A stretch of DNA of 64,000 bases from the NCBI GenBank assembly GCA_032821775.1, contig JAVLRN010000001.1, positions 4,154,001 through 4,218,000 on the forward strand. The letters run 5' to 3'. The notes under the pieces are model-generated. The model had not been told where the DNA came from. It saw only the letters and a program-made list of their open reading frames with translations, and did not search any database. Every line of letters starts with the position of its first letter. The stretch's first letter is position 1. Of the stretch, positions 11,603-24,150 are shown in pieces. The position numbers were made by a program, and so were the translations under genes. The DNA comes from Sanguinoderma infundibulare (Eukaryota > Basidiomycota > Agaricomycetes > Polyporales > Polyporaceae).

Positions 11603-14600
11603 ATGCACGGGAATCATCATGGAGGAGGTAAGTCCGCCCGCTGGTCCGTAGTCTCGTACCCTCAAACCCCATTCAGGCAGCAATGGTTGGCCGCTGGAAC
11701 GTAGAGGATCTGACGATTCCGATACTGAACGCGACCACCGTTCGAGCTCTCGCTCAGATCCATCCTCTTCACGCACAAGAGGCATGAACGGTGCTTCGGA
11801 CCCCGATCTTCGTCACAACGGCTCTATCACCGATCTTCCAGAAGCCATCCCAATACACCCCTACTGGTCTGCAAAGCGCCATCTCACTTGCGGGAACCCC
11901 ACTCCTCCCCCACCGGGGACACCCCAGATGACCACATGGCGCGCCGCACCAGGGAAGATCAAGACGGCCCACGCCGCTCTCGTCCTTTGTCTCAATATCG
12001 ACGTCGATCCCCCAGATGTAATCAAGACCAGTCCTTGCGCAGTACTCGAAGCCTGGGTCGATCCCCACACCATGCCGTCTCACAAGGCTCTGGAGGTCAT
12101 CGGCGAGAACTTGCGGCACCAGTTCGAAGGCCTCAACCCCAAGATCTCCTACAAGCCCATCCTCGATCCCAACAAGGACGACCTGAAGCGTTTTTTCGTC
12201 ACATTGCGCAAGTCTGCCAAGGAGGACGCCGTTCTCTTCCACTACAACGGTCACGGCGTCCCAAAGCCGACCCCGAGCGGAGAGCTCTGGTGCTTCAACC
12301 GCAACTACACGCAGTACATCCCTATCGCCTTGCAGGAGATCCAGAACTGGCTCCGCTCTCCGTGCATCTTCATCTGGGACTGTTCTGCCGCCGGCAATCT
12401 GCTCACCAACTTCGTCAAGTTTGCGGAGCAGCGCGACAACGACGCGAAGCTTCATGGCGGTGGGTATCCTGACGGTATGCCTCCCTTCTCAGAGTGCATC
12501 CAGCTCGCAGCTTGCGCAGCCGACGAACAGCTACCGTCCTGTCCCGAGCTTCCCGCGGATCTGTTCACTTCGTGCTTGACGTCCCCCATCGACATCGCCC
12601 TGCGTTACTTCATCATCAGCTCACACTTACCCTACGAGATCTCCCCCGACCACGTCATACAGCTCCCCGGCGACCTCAAGGACCGTCGGACGCCTCTTGG
12701 GGAGCTCAACTGGATATTCACCGCCATTACGGATACCATTGCCTGGACCACATTCCCCCGCGAGGTGTTTACGCGTCTATACCGCTCTGACCTGCTCATC
12801 GCATCCTTGTTCCGTAATTTCCTCCTAGCCGAGCGTATCATGAAGAACTATCACTGCACTCCGCATACCTACCCTCCCCTTCCGCCCACTAACACGCACC
12901 CACTCTGGGCATCCTGGGATCTCGCGATGGACGCCTGCCTTCGTCAATTACCGGATTTGCTGAAGAATACGGAGCGGGGAGTCGCGAAGGATGTTTCTCT
13001 CGGGTCACGTAAGCGGCATGCGGCGAGCCAATCAACCCAGTCTGGTCCGGCAACCCCCCCGGGGGAGAAGCCTTACGCGTACCTTCCTAGTAGGTTCTTC
13101 ACGGATCAGTTGACCGCCTTCGAGGTTTGGATATCTCGCGGTGGCTCTGCGCTTACCAAGCCCGGACCCCTCTCGTTGCCCATCCAGATCCCTGCCGACG
13201 AGCTGCCAGATCTTGACGAGCCGAGTAGCATGACACCTTACTCCGGAACTGCTCTGGAGCAGGGCGACCACCATCTCGTCCCTCGCAAGCCCCCAGACCA
13301 ACTTCCCATCGTCCTGCAGGTCCTCCTATCCCAGCCTCATCGACTTCGTGCATTGATCCTGCTTTCTCAATTTGTGGATCTGGGGCCGTGGGCGGTCCAC
13401 CTCGCGCTCACTATCGGCATCTTTCCGTACATCGCACGTCTGCTGCAGGCAGCTGGCCAGGACCTGAAGCCCGTCCTCATCTTCATCTGGGCGCGTATCT
13501 CCGCAGTCGACCCAAGCTGCCAAGTAGACCTGCACAATAACCAAGGCTACAAGTATTTTGCGTCCGCCCTCGCGGGGCAGGATGACCCTCGCCAGGGGAT
13601 GTTCCCGAACAGCTCGGAGCACAAAGCGATGTGCGCCTTCATCCTCTCGACGATCGCGCGTGATTACGCGCATGGCCAGGACGTGTGCTTTCGCGAGCAC
13701 GTCTTCGACGCGTGCTTCGAGCACCTTGACGAGGGCGACTTCCTCCTGCGCCAGTGGTCTGCGCTGTTTATCGCGCAGATTTGGGATGCGAACGACGAGA
13801 CGAAGGAGTGGGGCGTCGACCACGGCGTGCAGGACAAGCTCATCGCGCTGCTCTCTGACGACTCGCCCGAGGTACGTGCGGCCGCGCTGTACGGACTCAG
13901 CACGTTCCTTGGGGCGTCCGGCTCAGTGGACCCCAATAAGCTCGGTGGAGGCGGTAGCGGGACGATGCCCCAACTCCCCGAGAGGATACACTTCAGAATG
14001 GAGGTCGCGGTCGTCACTGGGGCGGCGCTCGCGATTAAGGAGGATGCAAGTCCTATGGTCCGCAAGGAGCTGCTGGTGCTCATCAGCTGTCTCGTGAAGG
14101 AGTGGCGGGGTTACTTCATCGTCTGTGCGTGGATCTACTGGGAGGAAGACCGCAAGTGGAGGAGCAGCGATGGCGGCCACGATCCAGAGGACGACATCGC
14201 GGGGCAATCAGTTGCGGAGTGGCTCGAGTGCTATGGGGACGACGACGACTATCGTGCGGAGAACCGCGTCTTGCTCTCGTCCTTCTTTACGATATTCTCT
14301 ATCCTCCTCGAGCTCTCGGTCGACCCGTACCAGGAGGTGGCGACGAACGCGCAGACGATCGTGGACTACATCATGGCGCTGCTGCACCAGTCGCCGTTCG
14401 CGAAGCTCATCATCACAACTTTGAATCACCCGCCCGCAACCTCCGATGGAAGGACCACCATCAATGGTTTGCGGCAGCGAGTTCCTTCTGACAGATCACC
14501 ACAACCCGGCGCGCAACCCCCTGTGCCCTCTGGGCGTCCTCCATTGACACGAAGCGAGACGATGACGAGCACGATCTCCAACGGTGTCTCAAGAACACTA

Positions 14601-16794
14601 CGCAGGACGTCTTCGTTCGCCAACGCACTCAAGAACCTCGCAGGCACTATTGCGTTCCCTTCGATCGAGGACGGCCGTTCGTCGCCCCACTCCCTGCCCA
14701 ACGCTCAAGAGCGTGTCGAGATCGTTCAGGGCGTGTCTCGTCCCCCCTCGCCGAATCTCAACTTCGCACAGTACACATCGCCATATTCTCGTCCTGGAAG
14801 CCCGGCAGACAGCTATCTTTCGCATGGGCCTGTCAATCATTTCTCGGATCCGTCCCCCCCACCGGCGCCGGACTTCTTGGCGTCGGACGTAATGGCGTCG
14901 GACGTCATGGAGGCCTTGATGGAGGAGGACCTGGAAAGACTGCGGGCGCGACGTCGTATGGCTAACCATTCGAACCGCAGACTCGGAGATGCCTTCGGCG
15001 GAGGAGTGAGCCCAACCGGGAGTACGTTCTCCGTGGACTCGAGCGTCAAGCGCGGGTTGGGCACCGGCGATGGCATTCGCGATGTTCTTCCGCTGAAGAG
15101 CCGCTTCTATGATTGGTGCTGCGAGTACTTCAAGGAACCGCAGATGAGGGTACGTAATTGTTCAGTCATCATACGTCGCGCTCGCTGACTGAGTGGAGCG
15201 CAGCAACCCGAGGTCGACGAACCGGGAAGCGTGCAATACAATTATCAAGTTTGGCGCCAGCAGCGGAACGAGCAAGTGGTGGAAGACACGGAGAAGCAGT
15301 CACGGGAAGCGCGTAAGTGGTTGACAGCGTGCGAAGCGGCGCGCCCATTCATATTCAACTCACGCGTTCCTGAACCGCACAGCACGCTGTCGTTGGGACA
15401 GGCCGGTGACCACTATCCAGATCAATGGCTTGCCGCTGTCCTTGGCATTCCATGCGTTCGATCCTCATCTCGTCATTGCCAACGAATCTGACATGATAAC
15501 GTACGGGTTTTTGTGGTACGATCATCAGCGCTTTCGAGTTTTAACTTTCTTTCGACAGGGTATGGGACTGGATCAAGAGGAAGCGGCTAAATCGATTCTT
15601 TAATGGCAACCCGCGAGGCACGAGCATCACCTCGTTGCATATCATCAACCAGGATGTGGGTGGGATTATTCTCACCGGCGCAGGTTTGTCTTCGTCGTTT
15701 AGGTTCGAAACAGTCTCTTGGACCTTACTTTATCCTCTCTCAGCCGATGGCATGATTCGCCTGTACCGCAACTACGACCCTAGCTTGTGCAATGGTCCGG
15801 TCCAGATGGTCAGCGCGTTCCGTGGCCTCAACGAGGTACTCCAGTTGAAGCGTGGGAGCGGTGTCGTCACGGATTGGAAACAGTCGGGCGGCACGCTCAT
15901 GGTGGGCGGGGACTCCCGTATTATCCGTGTATGGGATGCGCACACCGAGAGCCAGGTGATGGTATGCGTCGATCTTTCAGTAACAATCTGGTTATCGTGC
16001 TCATTAATCTGATTCTAGGATCTCGACACGAACGCCGACAGCCCCGCGACAGCGATTGCGTCTGACGGTGGATCGTCGTCGGTGTTCCTAGCCAGCTTCG
16101 CTGATGGTACTGTTAGAATATTTGACCGGCGGCTTGAGGAAGACGATGCTGCTCTGCGAACTTATCACCAGCATACTTCTTGGGTGCAGAATGTCAAATG
16201 GCATCCGATGCTTGCCGGACAGTTCCTCTCTGGCAGGTACGAGGCTCACCACACGTGGCGTTCGTCGTCACCAAGTATTGATCCACCTCCTTTACAGCTT
16301 GGATGGCGAGGTCAAGCTTTGGGACATTCGTGGGGGCGACGCTCCTCTGCAGACATGGGACCTGTTTCCCCACGGCCTGTCTGCATTTGACGTGCATGAG
16401 CAAACCGAAGTCTTTGCAGCGTACGTCACATCCTGCCGTGCCTCTTCGTTTTCCTGATGTAGTTGCGGTGCAGTACGTCGTCCCTTACCACGGCCAACTC
16501 GCGCTCGCAACGCACAGATGTGCAGTCACTGCAGTCGAGGAGAGGCCTTGGTTCTCTCACTACCAACCTTTCGGTTCCACCTGCGCGCGACACGATGACT
16601 CCTTTCACGCCAAGGACGAGCAGTCTTTCTTTCCACCCCCGCGAGATGGTGTATGGCGTCGGGTTTTGGGACGGCTCTAGTGAGTGCTGCTATACCTGTA
16701 CCTCTTCGTGCGTATTTGACCCAGGGTCGCTCATCATCATCTGCCCGTCCTCTGCACAGTTCGTATCATGGGCTGCAAACTCCCATCGGCATAA
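11603..16794 (+). CDS. Raptor, TORC1 scaffold (Kog1/Mip1 orthologue)
   Basis: Scaffold of target-of-rapamycin complex 1, recruiting substrates to the kinase in response to nutrients. Exon 1 is 11603-11627 (MHGNHHGG); exon 2 is the large 11677-15149. The conserved N-terminal caspase-like raptor domain covers about 11930-12650 with KIKTAHAALVLCLNIDVDPP, the pseudo-catalytic region DAVLFHYNGHGVPKPT, and FIWDCSAAGN. HEAT-repeat-like sequence follows (about 13250-14420), then a low-complexity Ser/Pro linker (14440-15060), a helical segment, and a C-terminal WD40 propeller in short exons from 15204 on (VWDWIKRKRLN, DGMIRLYRNYDP, RIIRVWDAHTES, GEVKLWDIRGGD, YGVGFWDGS). The last exon encodes RIMGCKLPSA and stops at 16792-16794. 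The domain order is complete and no break was found. Length is about 1,500 residues. Confidence 0.93.
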
Positions 16795-17848
16795 TAGAGT
16801 CTCGGATGCTTTCTTGCTGTCTATTAATCCTCTTTCTTTAGATGCTGGGACTCCGCTGCCGTGCTGGGCTGATCCGCTGCGACCTCGCCTCGATTATGTC
16901 TCGGTTACACGCAACCCATGCGTTTGTTTCTCACTAATCATTAATGAGGTCCCATCCAGAACCCGTCTATGTGCATAGGATTCTAGTACCGCTACATTCA
17001 ATGTGTTCTTCTGCCTGCTCATATATACATAGTACAGTGTACTCTAGCGAAAGTAGATCATAATGTATGTTCTTGTATTCTCGTCGGAGTCAGGGATCTG
17101 GTTCGCTGCAATCGTGTACCTGACAATCATGGTTAGTCGCCTCATTATAGCACCCGTTTCCTTAGTTTCTTTTCGAATTGAAGCTAACTTCGGATCTCTC
17201 CAGCAGATTCAAACCGTGGGTACTCGGTAAGTAGCGGCGAGCCTCTAGCAATAAATCATGGAACTCTAACACATATCCTCCTGGGGTCAACGCTTGATCG
17301 GATTTGGTCCTGTCGACGGCCTCCTTTCGGTTGAGGATTCGGCTCCGGGACAAGTCTGCACCAGCATTCGATCAGCTCAGAAAGTCGGGCGTTAGGTACG
17401 CGTTTCGGACTGTTCTGCGTGTTACGTGCTACCGTCATCCTGAGACCCGAGCAAGATCTCACAGTTGACATTCCCAAAGCCAACCGGCGGTATGAAGAAA
17501 CGACCTGCTAGTGCAGATAGTCTAGTTGACAAGTCGTTCAAAGGGAATGTCCGAAACACAAAGCTACGGTAGGTGAGCGACGCGCTCGTGGACGTGAAAC
17601 TACTGGCATTCAAAGGCTAGCCGAATTTGACAGATCATTGGGTTTTGCCGAACACCCTGTGGCTCTCCCACTGCGGTTCCGCCCTCACGCCGATCAGTCC
17701 TGGGTGTTGCCTGGGTCCGATGACCCCGTCTCGATAATAAAACTGCCATGCTCATTGCCCCGCCCGTGCGCCTATCCCCTGGTGATCCTTGGCATTCGTT
17801 GTCCATACTTGCCGGCTTGCCTTGCCACGGTGAACCTATCTTACGGTT
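16795..17848. other. Intergenic, no gene seen
   Basis: About 1 kb between Raptor and the next gene. AT-rich near 16980-17070, as expected for a 3' flank. Short open frames on both strands (for example minus 17162-17613) lack splice signals, domains or codon bias, and I do not call them. Confidence 0.6.
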
Positions 17849-19077
17849 ATGGCACCTCAACCGTACTACGGGCCGGACGAGGATGAGACTACGAAGGACC
17901 TCGAAAGATTCTTCATTGCCGGAGACTTTATCACCGGTACCGGCTTCGGTCAGTTCTATCTTCCTGTTCGTCACGCTCGCTTTCTGAAACGCAGATACAG
18001 GCGTTCAGATTGTCCTGTGGACGACTTGCGTGAAGTACCTCTGGAAAGGGAGGAGGAGAAGCTGGAAGACCCTCTTCCTCATCGCATACCTCAGCGTCCT
18101 AATTGCCGTCGAGTTCATCTTCTGCGTCGTCCAAGCACGCACGGTCCAGATCATCTATGTCGAGAACCGCAATTACCCTGGAGGACCTTGGGCGTACTTC
18201 CTGGCCACGCAGAACCTCGCCATCAACGTCGTATTCTATGCCACGCTCTTTGTTGGGACATTCTTGGCCGACCTCCTCGTGGTATGTCTCGATCAATTCC
18301 TTCCGACTTGGTTGCTGGTCTGACCTCCCCCTCAAGTTATGGCGTTGTTACATTATCTGGGCTGCTTCAGGAGGTCTCACGGCGTACGCCGTTATCGCCT
18401 TCCCTGCCATCATGCTCATCGCATCCTTCGGTACGTCCCAACTATTCTCCATCGTAATTCGCAGACCGACGACTGCGGCAGTCATGGGCACACTATGGAC
18501 GCTCCAGTCCAGCCACCCCGGCCTCTCGCTCTATAGCAAGCAGCCTCTCGCGTTCGGCACGGCCTACTATGCCATCTCGTTGGGCGTGAATATCCTCCTG
18601 ACGGTCCTCATCCTGGTACGACTCTTCATGTACCGTCGCACGCATCTCGCACACCTCCCGCCGGGACACGCGGCACAGTACCTCTCCCTAGTGACCCTCA
18701 TCATCGAGTCTGCCGCGCTCTACTCTATCTTCGCCATCATGTTCTTGGTCTCGTACGCAATGAACAAGCCCATCAGCCAGGCCTGGCTCGGTTTCGCTCA
18801 AGCAGCTCAGGTACGTCGGTGTAGGTCTTTCCGCCTTCAAAACCACGAATCTGAGTCTCTTCCAAAGCAAATCGCGACATACCTCATCATCTACCGCGTC
18901 GCGAAGGGGACCGCATGGACCAAGGAGGCGATGGACTCGCGAACGCTGAAGTCAGTTTCCCTCCGCAAGGCGGACTCGTCAGGTGCCGGCGAAGTTACGT
19001 CTGATATTCAGTTTACGACCGAGTTCTCCGTTGCCCAAGAAGCTTCCCTGTACAAGACCACAGGGTCTCGCGAGTAG
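17849..19077 (+). CDS. Multi-pass membrane protein, DUF6534-like
   Basis: Integral membrane protein of a family greatly expanded in Agaricomycetes, with no established function. Exons: 17849-17948, 18001-18281, 18337-18810 (perhaps with an extra 51-base intron at about 18430-18480) and 18868-19077. About seven hydrophobic segments are seen, including LFLIAYLSVLIAVEFIF, INVVFYATLFVGTFLADLL, AVIAFPAIMLIASF, ISLGVNILLTVLILVRLFMY and AALYSIFAIMFLVSYAM. The motif LWRCYIIW after the third helix region is the familiar family landmark. The cytosolic-type tail is short and ends TTGSRE. The start fits because the first helix follows a short acidic N-terminus (PDEDETTKDLERF). The 51-base segment is in frame either way, so splicing there cannot be decided. 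Confidence 0.8.
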
Positions 19078-19519
19078 GCGGATAGGTTTAGATACGGCCT
19101 TGTAAAATACATTTACCGACTAAGAGCATTTAGCCTGATAATATGATACCTATTTAGCCTGATAATATGATACCTACTACCGTTCATACAGAATCTCTTC
19201 GTAACTTCAGGCAATCTGTATCGAACTCACGATACTGGGGCAAGTCATTTGGGGGGAACTTCGCAGCGATCTGCAATGTGACATGTCTGGGTTCTCCATA
19301 AGGCGTCGCCGTTTCGTATTCGAGGCCCTCACATGCATCGAAGGCATGCTGTAAGGGAAGGTGGACGTAAGTTTTCGAGGAGCGATGGCCAACAGTGCAA
19401 AAGCTATCTCAACGACTTGTGCAGTCGCGACTCTGACCAACTGACCTCTCAATAGATGGGAATGAACTTTTCTACAGAGTCCGTCAGCACTTCCCCACAA
19501 CGATGAGACGCAACCTACA

Positions 19520-21210
19520 TATTACTCACCGTCAAACTTCTCAGCTCCCTCGGCGTCCGCGTCCCGCAAGTACGCCCTCACCCGCTCGCCCTCCCACGCC
19601 GGAATCTCGTCGATGACGACGGACGCCCCACCCTTGGTTCACCTTCCACCACCGCCACGGCGCGCGGTCGCCCGCGTAGTCCTCCGTCCACTCCTCCGAC
19701 ACGCCATCTGCGCGCGCCGCGAGCGCGACGTAGCGCAGCTCCGGGTGGCGGCGCGTCATGAGCCGCATGAAGTCCTCGCATAGCTGTCTCGACTCCAGCC
19801 TGTCCACGCGTTTTGGTCCGCGGGGCGAGCACGGAGAGACAGATGAGCTTGCCGCACTGGGGGTACGGTTTCGAAGGCGCTTTCATCTGTGGAGCAACAC
19901 CGTTCGATTAGCCACAGCTCGCAGCAGGACACCGATGATGATGAGGGCGCTGGGTGCACTTACGAGAAAAGCGAGCAGCGCCGCGAAACCCATCTTGACA
20001 CTCTCGAGCTCGAGCCACCTGATGCCCGGGAACGGCTCCGCGACGATCCCCCACATCGCCCGGTGCACCTTGCTAAACCGGAGCGTGAGCCCGACAAGCG
20101 CGGACCCGTCACACACCTCGACGTCGGGGATGTCGAGGAGGTCATGCGTGTCTACGTAGAACAGCCGGTCTGGTGCGAGCGGCACGACTGTGTCCGGCTC
20201 CGTGTTGACGGCGGTGAGCGCGTGCAGCGAGGGGCCTCGGCGGACTCGCCCGTGCGCATGGCCGCGGCGGAGTCGGGGTCGAACATGGCCGCGACGTCCG
20301 AAAAGTCGCCGCCGGCGAGCACGAGCGAGCGGAGCTTCGGGAACGCGCGCGCGAGGCTGGAGGTAATGGGTAGGAGGCACCGCTTGAACATCAGGTGGCG
20401 TACGGACGGAAGCGACGGGACGGGCCCGCCCCTGCTGAGAGAGGGTATGAGCTCAAGCGTGTCCGCGAACGTGACGTGTTCCATGAGCAGGTTTTCGAGG
20501 TTGGGCAGGTCGTGGCGCGCGATGCTGTGGAGGAGCGTACTCAGGAAGAGCTCGGGTTCAACGGCGCTGTCGTCGCTGAAGTTGGAGAGGTGGAGGGTCC
20601 GCAGGCAAGGAGTGTAGAGAGGCTAGAGGCACCTAATGTGTTGGTTCAACTTGCTGAGATGGGGGTGGGGGAGGTGCGCCATCCGTCCGAGGAATGCGTC
20701 CTTGATGTACGCGTTGCCGTCGTCGTAAATCTCTGTAAACTCTCCGAGATGGAGATGCCGCAGATTCTCCGCCGCGCGCATTACGTTCAGGACCAGCCGC
20801 CGTGCGAGAACGTCGGGTTCGTTCGCGGGGGAAATTGGACCAGCAAACAGGTAGTCGGGGTGGTCGTCGAGTGCAGTAGACTCAAACGCGAAGTCTTCCA
20901 GCGTAAGCGACCGGAGTGCCATGGCGCGCGCGTTGCTTGCCGGTCCGTTGTGAGAGCTGAACACGTATTTGTGCAGCGCGAGAATGTGTCCTTCGTGCTT
21001 GCAAACCACGGTTGTAATGCGCGGAGGGGAGAAGCCATACACGTGTCTTGATACAAGAGACAAATTGAGGGCATCCGCAAACGAGAGATAAGGAACGATG
21101 CCCAGAACGATGTCGTCCGAAATAATGGGTGTAATAACTGCAGCCTTTCGAGAACCCCTGTTCAGAATGGGCTCTGTGAGATGAAAAATTTTGACTGCCG
21201 ACGTAGCCAT
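19520..21210 (-). pseudogene. F-box / leucine-rich type protein, broken
   Basis: Reads as an F-box substrate-receptor protein: an N-terminal F-box-like stretch (ISDDIVLGIVPYLSFADALN, LSLVSRHVYGF) followed by leucine-rich segments (LRHLHLGEF, LRTLHLSNF, NLENLLMEHVTF, LRSLVLAGGDFSDV, IRWLELESV). The frame is repeatedly broken. There is an in-frame TAG near 20625 with homologous-looking sequence continuing in the same frame, and apparent one-base shifts near 20230 (before LHALTAVNTEPDTVV), in an A-run near 19811 (before RVDRLESRQLCEDF), and near 19630 (before ASVVIDEIPAWEGERV). Short unusual introns could explain one break but not all. The start is the ATG ending at 21210. A rearranged partial copy of its 5' half lies at 25725-25960. 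Confidence 0.62.
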
Positions 21211-22160
21211 CGCAGATGAAGAGAACTCTGGGAGTGGCACCTAGGTTTGAACACGTAACTTACTGTAAAAAAAAAGAGCGGCATTGTTAATCAAGGTTTG
21301 CAACGGTAAATGCACGACTCACTGGAGTAGTAGTATCCGAAAAAGGTTGAGGAAAAAGACCAAATGTGCGCACAAGTGGCATGCTACGATGACTCTGACG
21401 GGATCAGTGCCGAAGGATAAGCGAAATAAAGGTGCCTAAATATTAGTAAACGGTAATTCAAAGTCCGATAATGTGTCCGGGCTTACCAAGTCGGGCCGCC
21501 TGCTACCCGAGGCGAGTCTGTTATATACCACATCAATGATCAGCATCCGAGTCCCAAGGTCGACCGTGACTCGCAACCCTTCGTAGGCCTACTGCAGTCG
21601 AAACGAGTCTGGCAACGTCAGGTGATGGATTGGATAGAGCACGAGGAGGATGACTGGTTCAACCTCCGTCATCCTGGCCCTCCTTCGGATCCCTTACAGC
21701 GTTGACTTCACGATAGAAGGCACGACGTACACAGGTTTGGTCAGTTTCCTAGTACTTAGCACGTTGTAACCGGTCGCCACTGACGCCATGGATCACTACG
21801 GGAAAAGCGTTTTCAAGATATCATTACATTCCTGAAGTGCGACGGCCTCGAGGCTCTCCTCACGCACTGGTTAACTGAAAACTTGATTCTCGCGGATCCA
21901 AGTTTCTGTGCAGGCCTCGGAATATACCCATCCTCGCGCCCTGAGCCAGATATCCTACGATCTGCTGCCACATCGAACGGTCCCGCGGACAACACAGACG
22001 CAATGTAAGTCTCCGACGTCGCTCCATGGCATTATCACACGACTTGGACTGCCATCCCTCGTCAAGAGAAATTAAATTAAATTCGTATTGTAACGGTGTT
22101 AATACAATGCGCCTATCTATATTGTACAGTGGTGGTGGTTAACCGGTTAACCAACCACGA
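21211..22160. other. Intergenic, no gene seen
   Basis: Upstream flank of the broken F-box gene and 3' flank of the kinase. Part of 21240-21465 is repeated near 25770-25960. I see no other repeat, RNA gene or coding signal here. Confidence 0.55.
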
Positions 22161-22369
22161 TGGATGCGTTCATACGAAGCCAGCGTGTGCACAGCCATGT
22201 CCGAAAACCGAAACTCTACTCTAGTGTGCCATATAAGAGGTGCCCGCATCGCTTATATGACTTTGGGTCGGAACGGGAGAGGAAGTGGGGATCTACAAAG
22301 CTACGATGTTAGCAATGTAGTACAAGACGAGGAGGGACGAACTGCAGTACTCACAGGTGGAGGTGTGGT

Positions 22370-23763
22370 TTAGTACACGTCATAGTTCTGCACCTGACGG
22401 TAGCGGTACTGAGCCATGAGAATCTGGGCAGTCGCCCCCGTCTGCCAGCCCTCGTAGTGGCCCCGGGCGTCCTTCGGGTCCCACACGGGATTAGGTCCGG
22501 TGGAGCCCTCCGGCGTGGGCACATATTCCTCATCCGAATCCACAGACGAAGCGCGCGAACTCGAGCATGAGCTGGAAGAAGAAGAAGAAGAGGAAGTGGT
22601 GGAGGAAGAGTACGAGTCGACGGCAGAGCCGGCTGAGCAATCCCGGGCCACCCGGACATCAGGCTCCGAGGCAGCACACGGAATATCAAACGCGGGTGCC
22701 CTAGGAGTCATCGACTCGTACTCGTACTCGGACCCGGACTCGGACTCCGTCGCGCAGGCCAACGAAGTCTCCGCCGCGCGCCCGGTGGTGGTGGTTTGCT
22801 CATGCTCAGGAACGACGGGCCCGAACTGGGGAGGCGGACGGAAGAACGTGTCCACCATAATAATCGATTCCCGGAGGACGTTAAGGCTAATCCGCTTCTC
22901 CGGGTCGACGTGGAGCAGCGCCATGATGATAGCGTACGCGCCCTCAGACATGGGGTACGAGTGGATGAGGAAGCGCGGGTCGCGGAGGAATTGGTGGAAG
23001 CAGGGATCCCGGGGTGTCGCCTCCTCCCACGGGGTTGCGCCCGTGATCATGTTGATGAGGATGACACCCAAGGCCCAGACGTCGCTGAGGTATGGGTCAT
23101 ATGGCTGCTCGCTGATTTCGCCGATACACTCTGTCGAGGGATCTGTTAGGTCTTTGCGTGGCACGGAGTCGTCATAATAACACACTCACCAGGACTCTTG
23201 TAAGCAGGCGTCCCGACGCCGAACTCCCACACCATAAAATCGTCCGTAGCAAGACCGAAGTCTGCCAGGTAACACTCGGAGCCGTCCTCGCTGGTCAGGA
23301 CGTTCTCCGGCTTCAGATCCCGGTGGGCGATCCCCGCTGCGTGGCACGCCTGCACTGCGTCCACGAGCGAGAGGAACGCCCACCGGAGAAGCTCATCGTT
23401 ACCGAGGTAAGACTTCTTGTACATGATCTGCTCGAACAGGTCGCCTCCTCGACAGAACTCGAGGATGATGTAGCAATACTCCGCGTCGTCGAAGGCGTCG
23501 ATGAGGGTCACGACGCCTTCGTTGTGCGCGACGACGCGGTGGAAGGCGACCTCCTGTTGGATGAGGGCGAGTTCGTCGTCGCTGCGACCAGCCTTGCTGA
23601 TGATCTTCACAGCGACGTTGTACCCGTCGGAGCCGTAGGCGACCTCATGGTCGATCGCCTTGTAGACGACTCCGAACGAGCCAGAGCCGAGCATCTTGAT
23701 GAGCTCGTAACGTTCGTCGATGACGTGCCCGGTGAAATCAGGGAGGAAAATGGCGGCAGACAT
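22370..23763 (-). CDS. Ser/Thr protein kinase, Ran1/Sks1-like (copy 1)
   Basis: Protein kinase of 444 residues in two exons, 23763-23190 and 23130-22370, split by a 59-base intron within the activation-loop codon for Glu. The catalytic domain is complete: glycine loop GSGSFGVVYKA, beta-3 lysine in VAVKII, HRDLKPEN, DFGLA, SPE in the APE position (GTPAYKSPE), and DVWALGVIL. The sequence GNDELLRWAFLSLVDAVQ and the way FGVGTPAYKSPE is built resemble the fungal Ran1/Pat1/Sks1/Vhs1 group, which links nutrient state to growth or mating; a specific role here is inference. The C-terminal 150 residues are a Ser-rich and acidic low-complexity tail, ending YRQVQNYDVY. The ATG ending at 23763 is preferred because it matches the start of copy 2. 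Confidence 0.87.
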
Positions 23764-23890
23764 GATGAAGTATGGAAGGGCAAAGGGTAAGGCAAGGATG
23801 GACGATAAGAAGGATAATGCTGCGCGAGGGTTACGTTCTCCAGGAACGATGACGATGATGGATGGGGGACTTAGCTCGAGAAACGGCCTT

Positions 23891-23898
23891 CTTTTATA
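23891..23898 (-). promoter_or_regulatory. TATA box of kinase copy 1
   Basis: TATAAAAG on the minus strand, 128 bases upstream of the start codon. The matching TATAAAAGG of copy 2 is at 29579, so the element survived duplication. Confidence 0.65.
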
Positions 23899-23939
23899 CC
23901 TTTTCCACCCCCCATGCATCCCTAAGGGTCGGCGGGGAC

Positions 23940-24150
23940 TTTGCGAAATTATTCGAAAACGCGCGGTTCAGAGGCGAACACCCGCAGGCAGAGCCTGGTT
24001 CCAGTCAGAACAACCGAGGCCGAGCAGAGCGTACGAGGCGTGGATTGACAGCGGGCCCGCGATTCGCCAGACTGCATTGCAACGTTAGCGACAGAGCATT
24101 GCACTCGGGCCCGCCTCATAACGGTCGGCATCGACAATGTCACCTTCGCG
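23940..24150. repeat. Kinase far-promoter segment, copy a
   Basis: About 210 bases that occur three times. Copy a is here, copy b is in the same orientation at 25366-25565, and a diverged inverted copy c is at 29340-29535. Shared landmarks include CGCGGTTCAGAGGCGAACA, GTTCCAGTCAGAACAACCGA and TGCATTGCAACGTTAGC. No reading frame is kept. Confidence 0.85.

Larger units (their letters stand above)
22200..24150. repeat. Inverted duplication, arm 1 (Ran1-like kinase block)
   Basis: This block and 29340-31380 are inverted copies that include the whole kinase gene, its promoter and its 3' flank. Outside the coding DNA, the 3' flank sequence CATATAAGAGGTGCC near 22225 returns inverted near 31340, and the far promoter segment at 23940-24150 returns inverted at 29340-29535. 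Coding similarity is high through the kinase domain and lower in the Ser/acidic tail. Confidence 0.85.
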
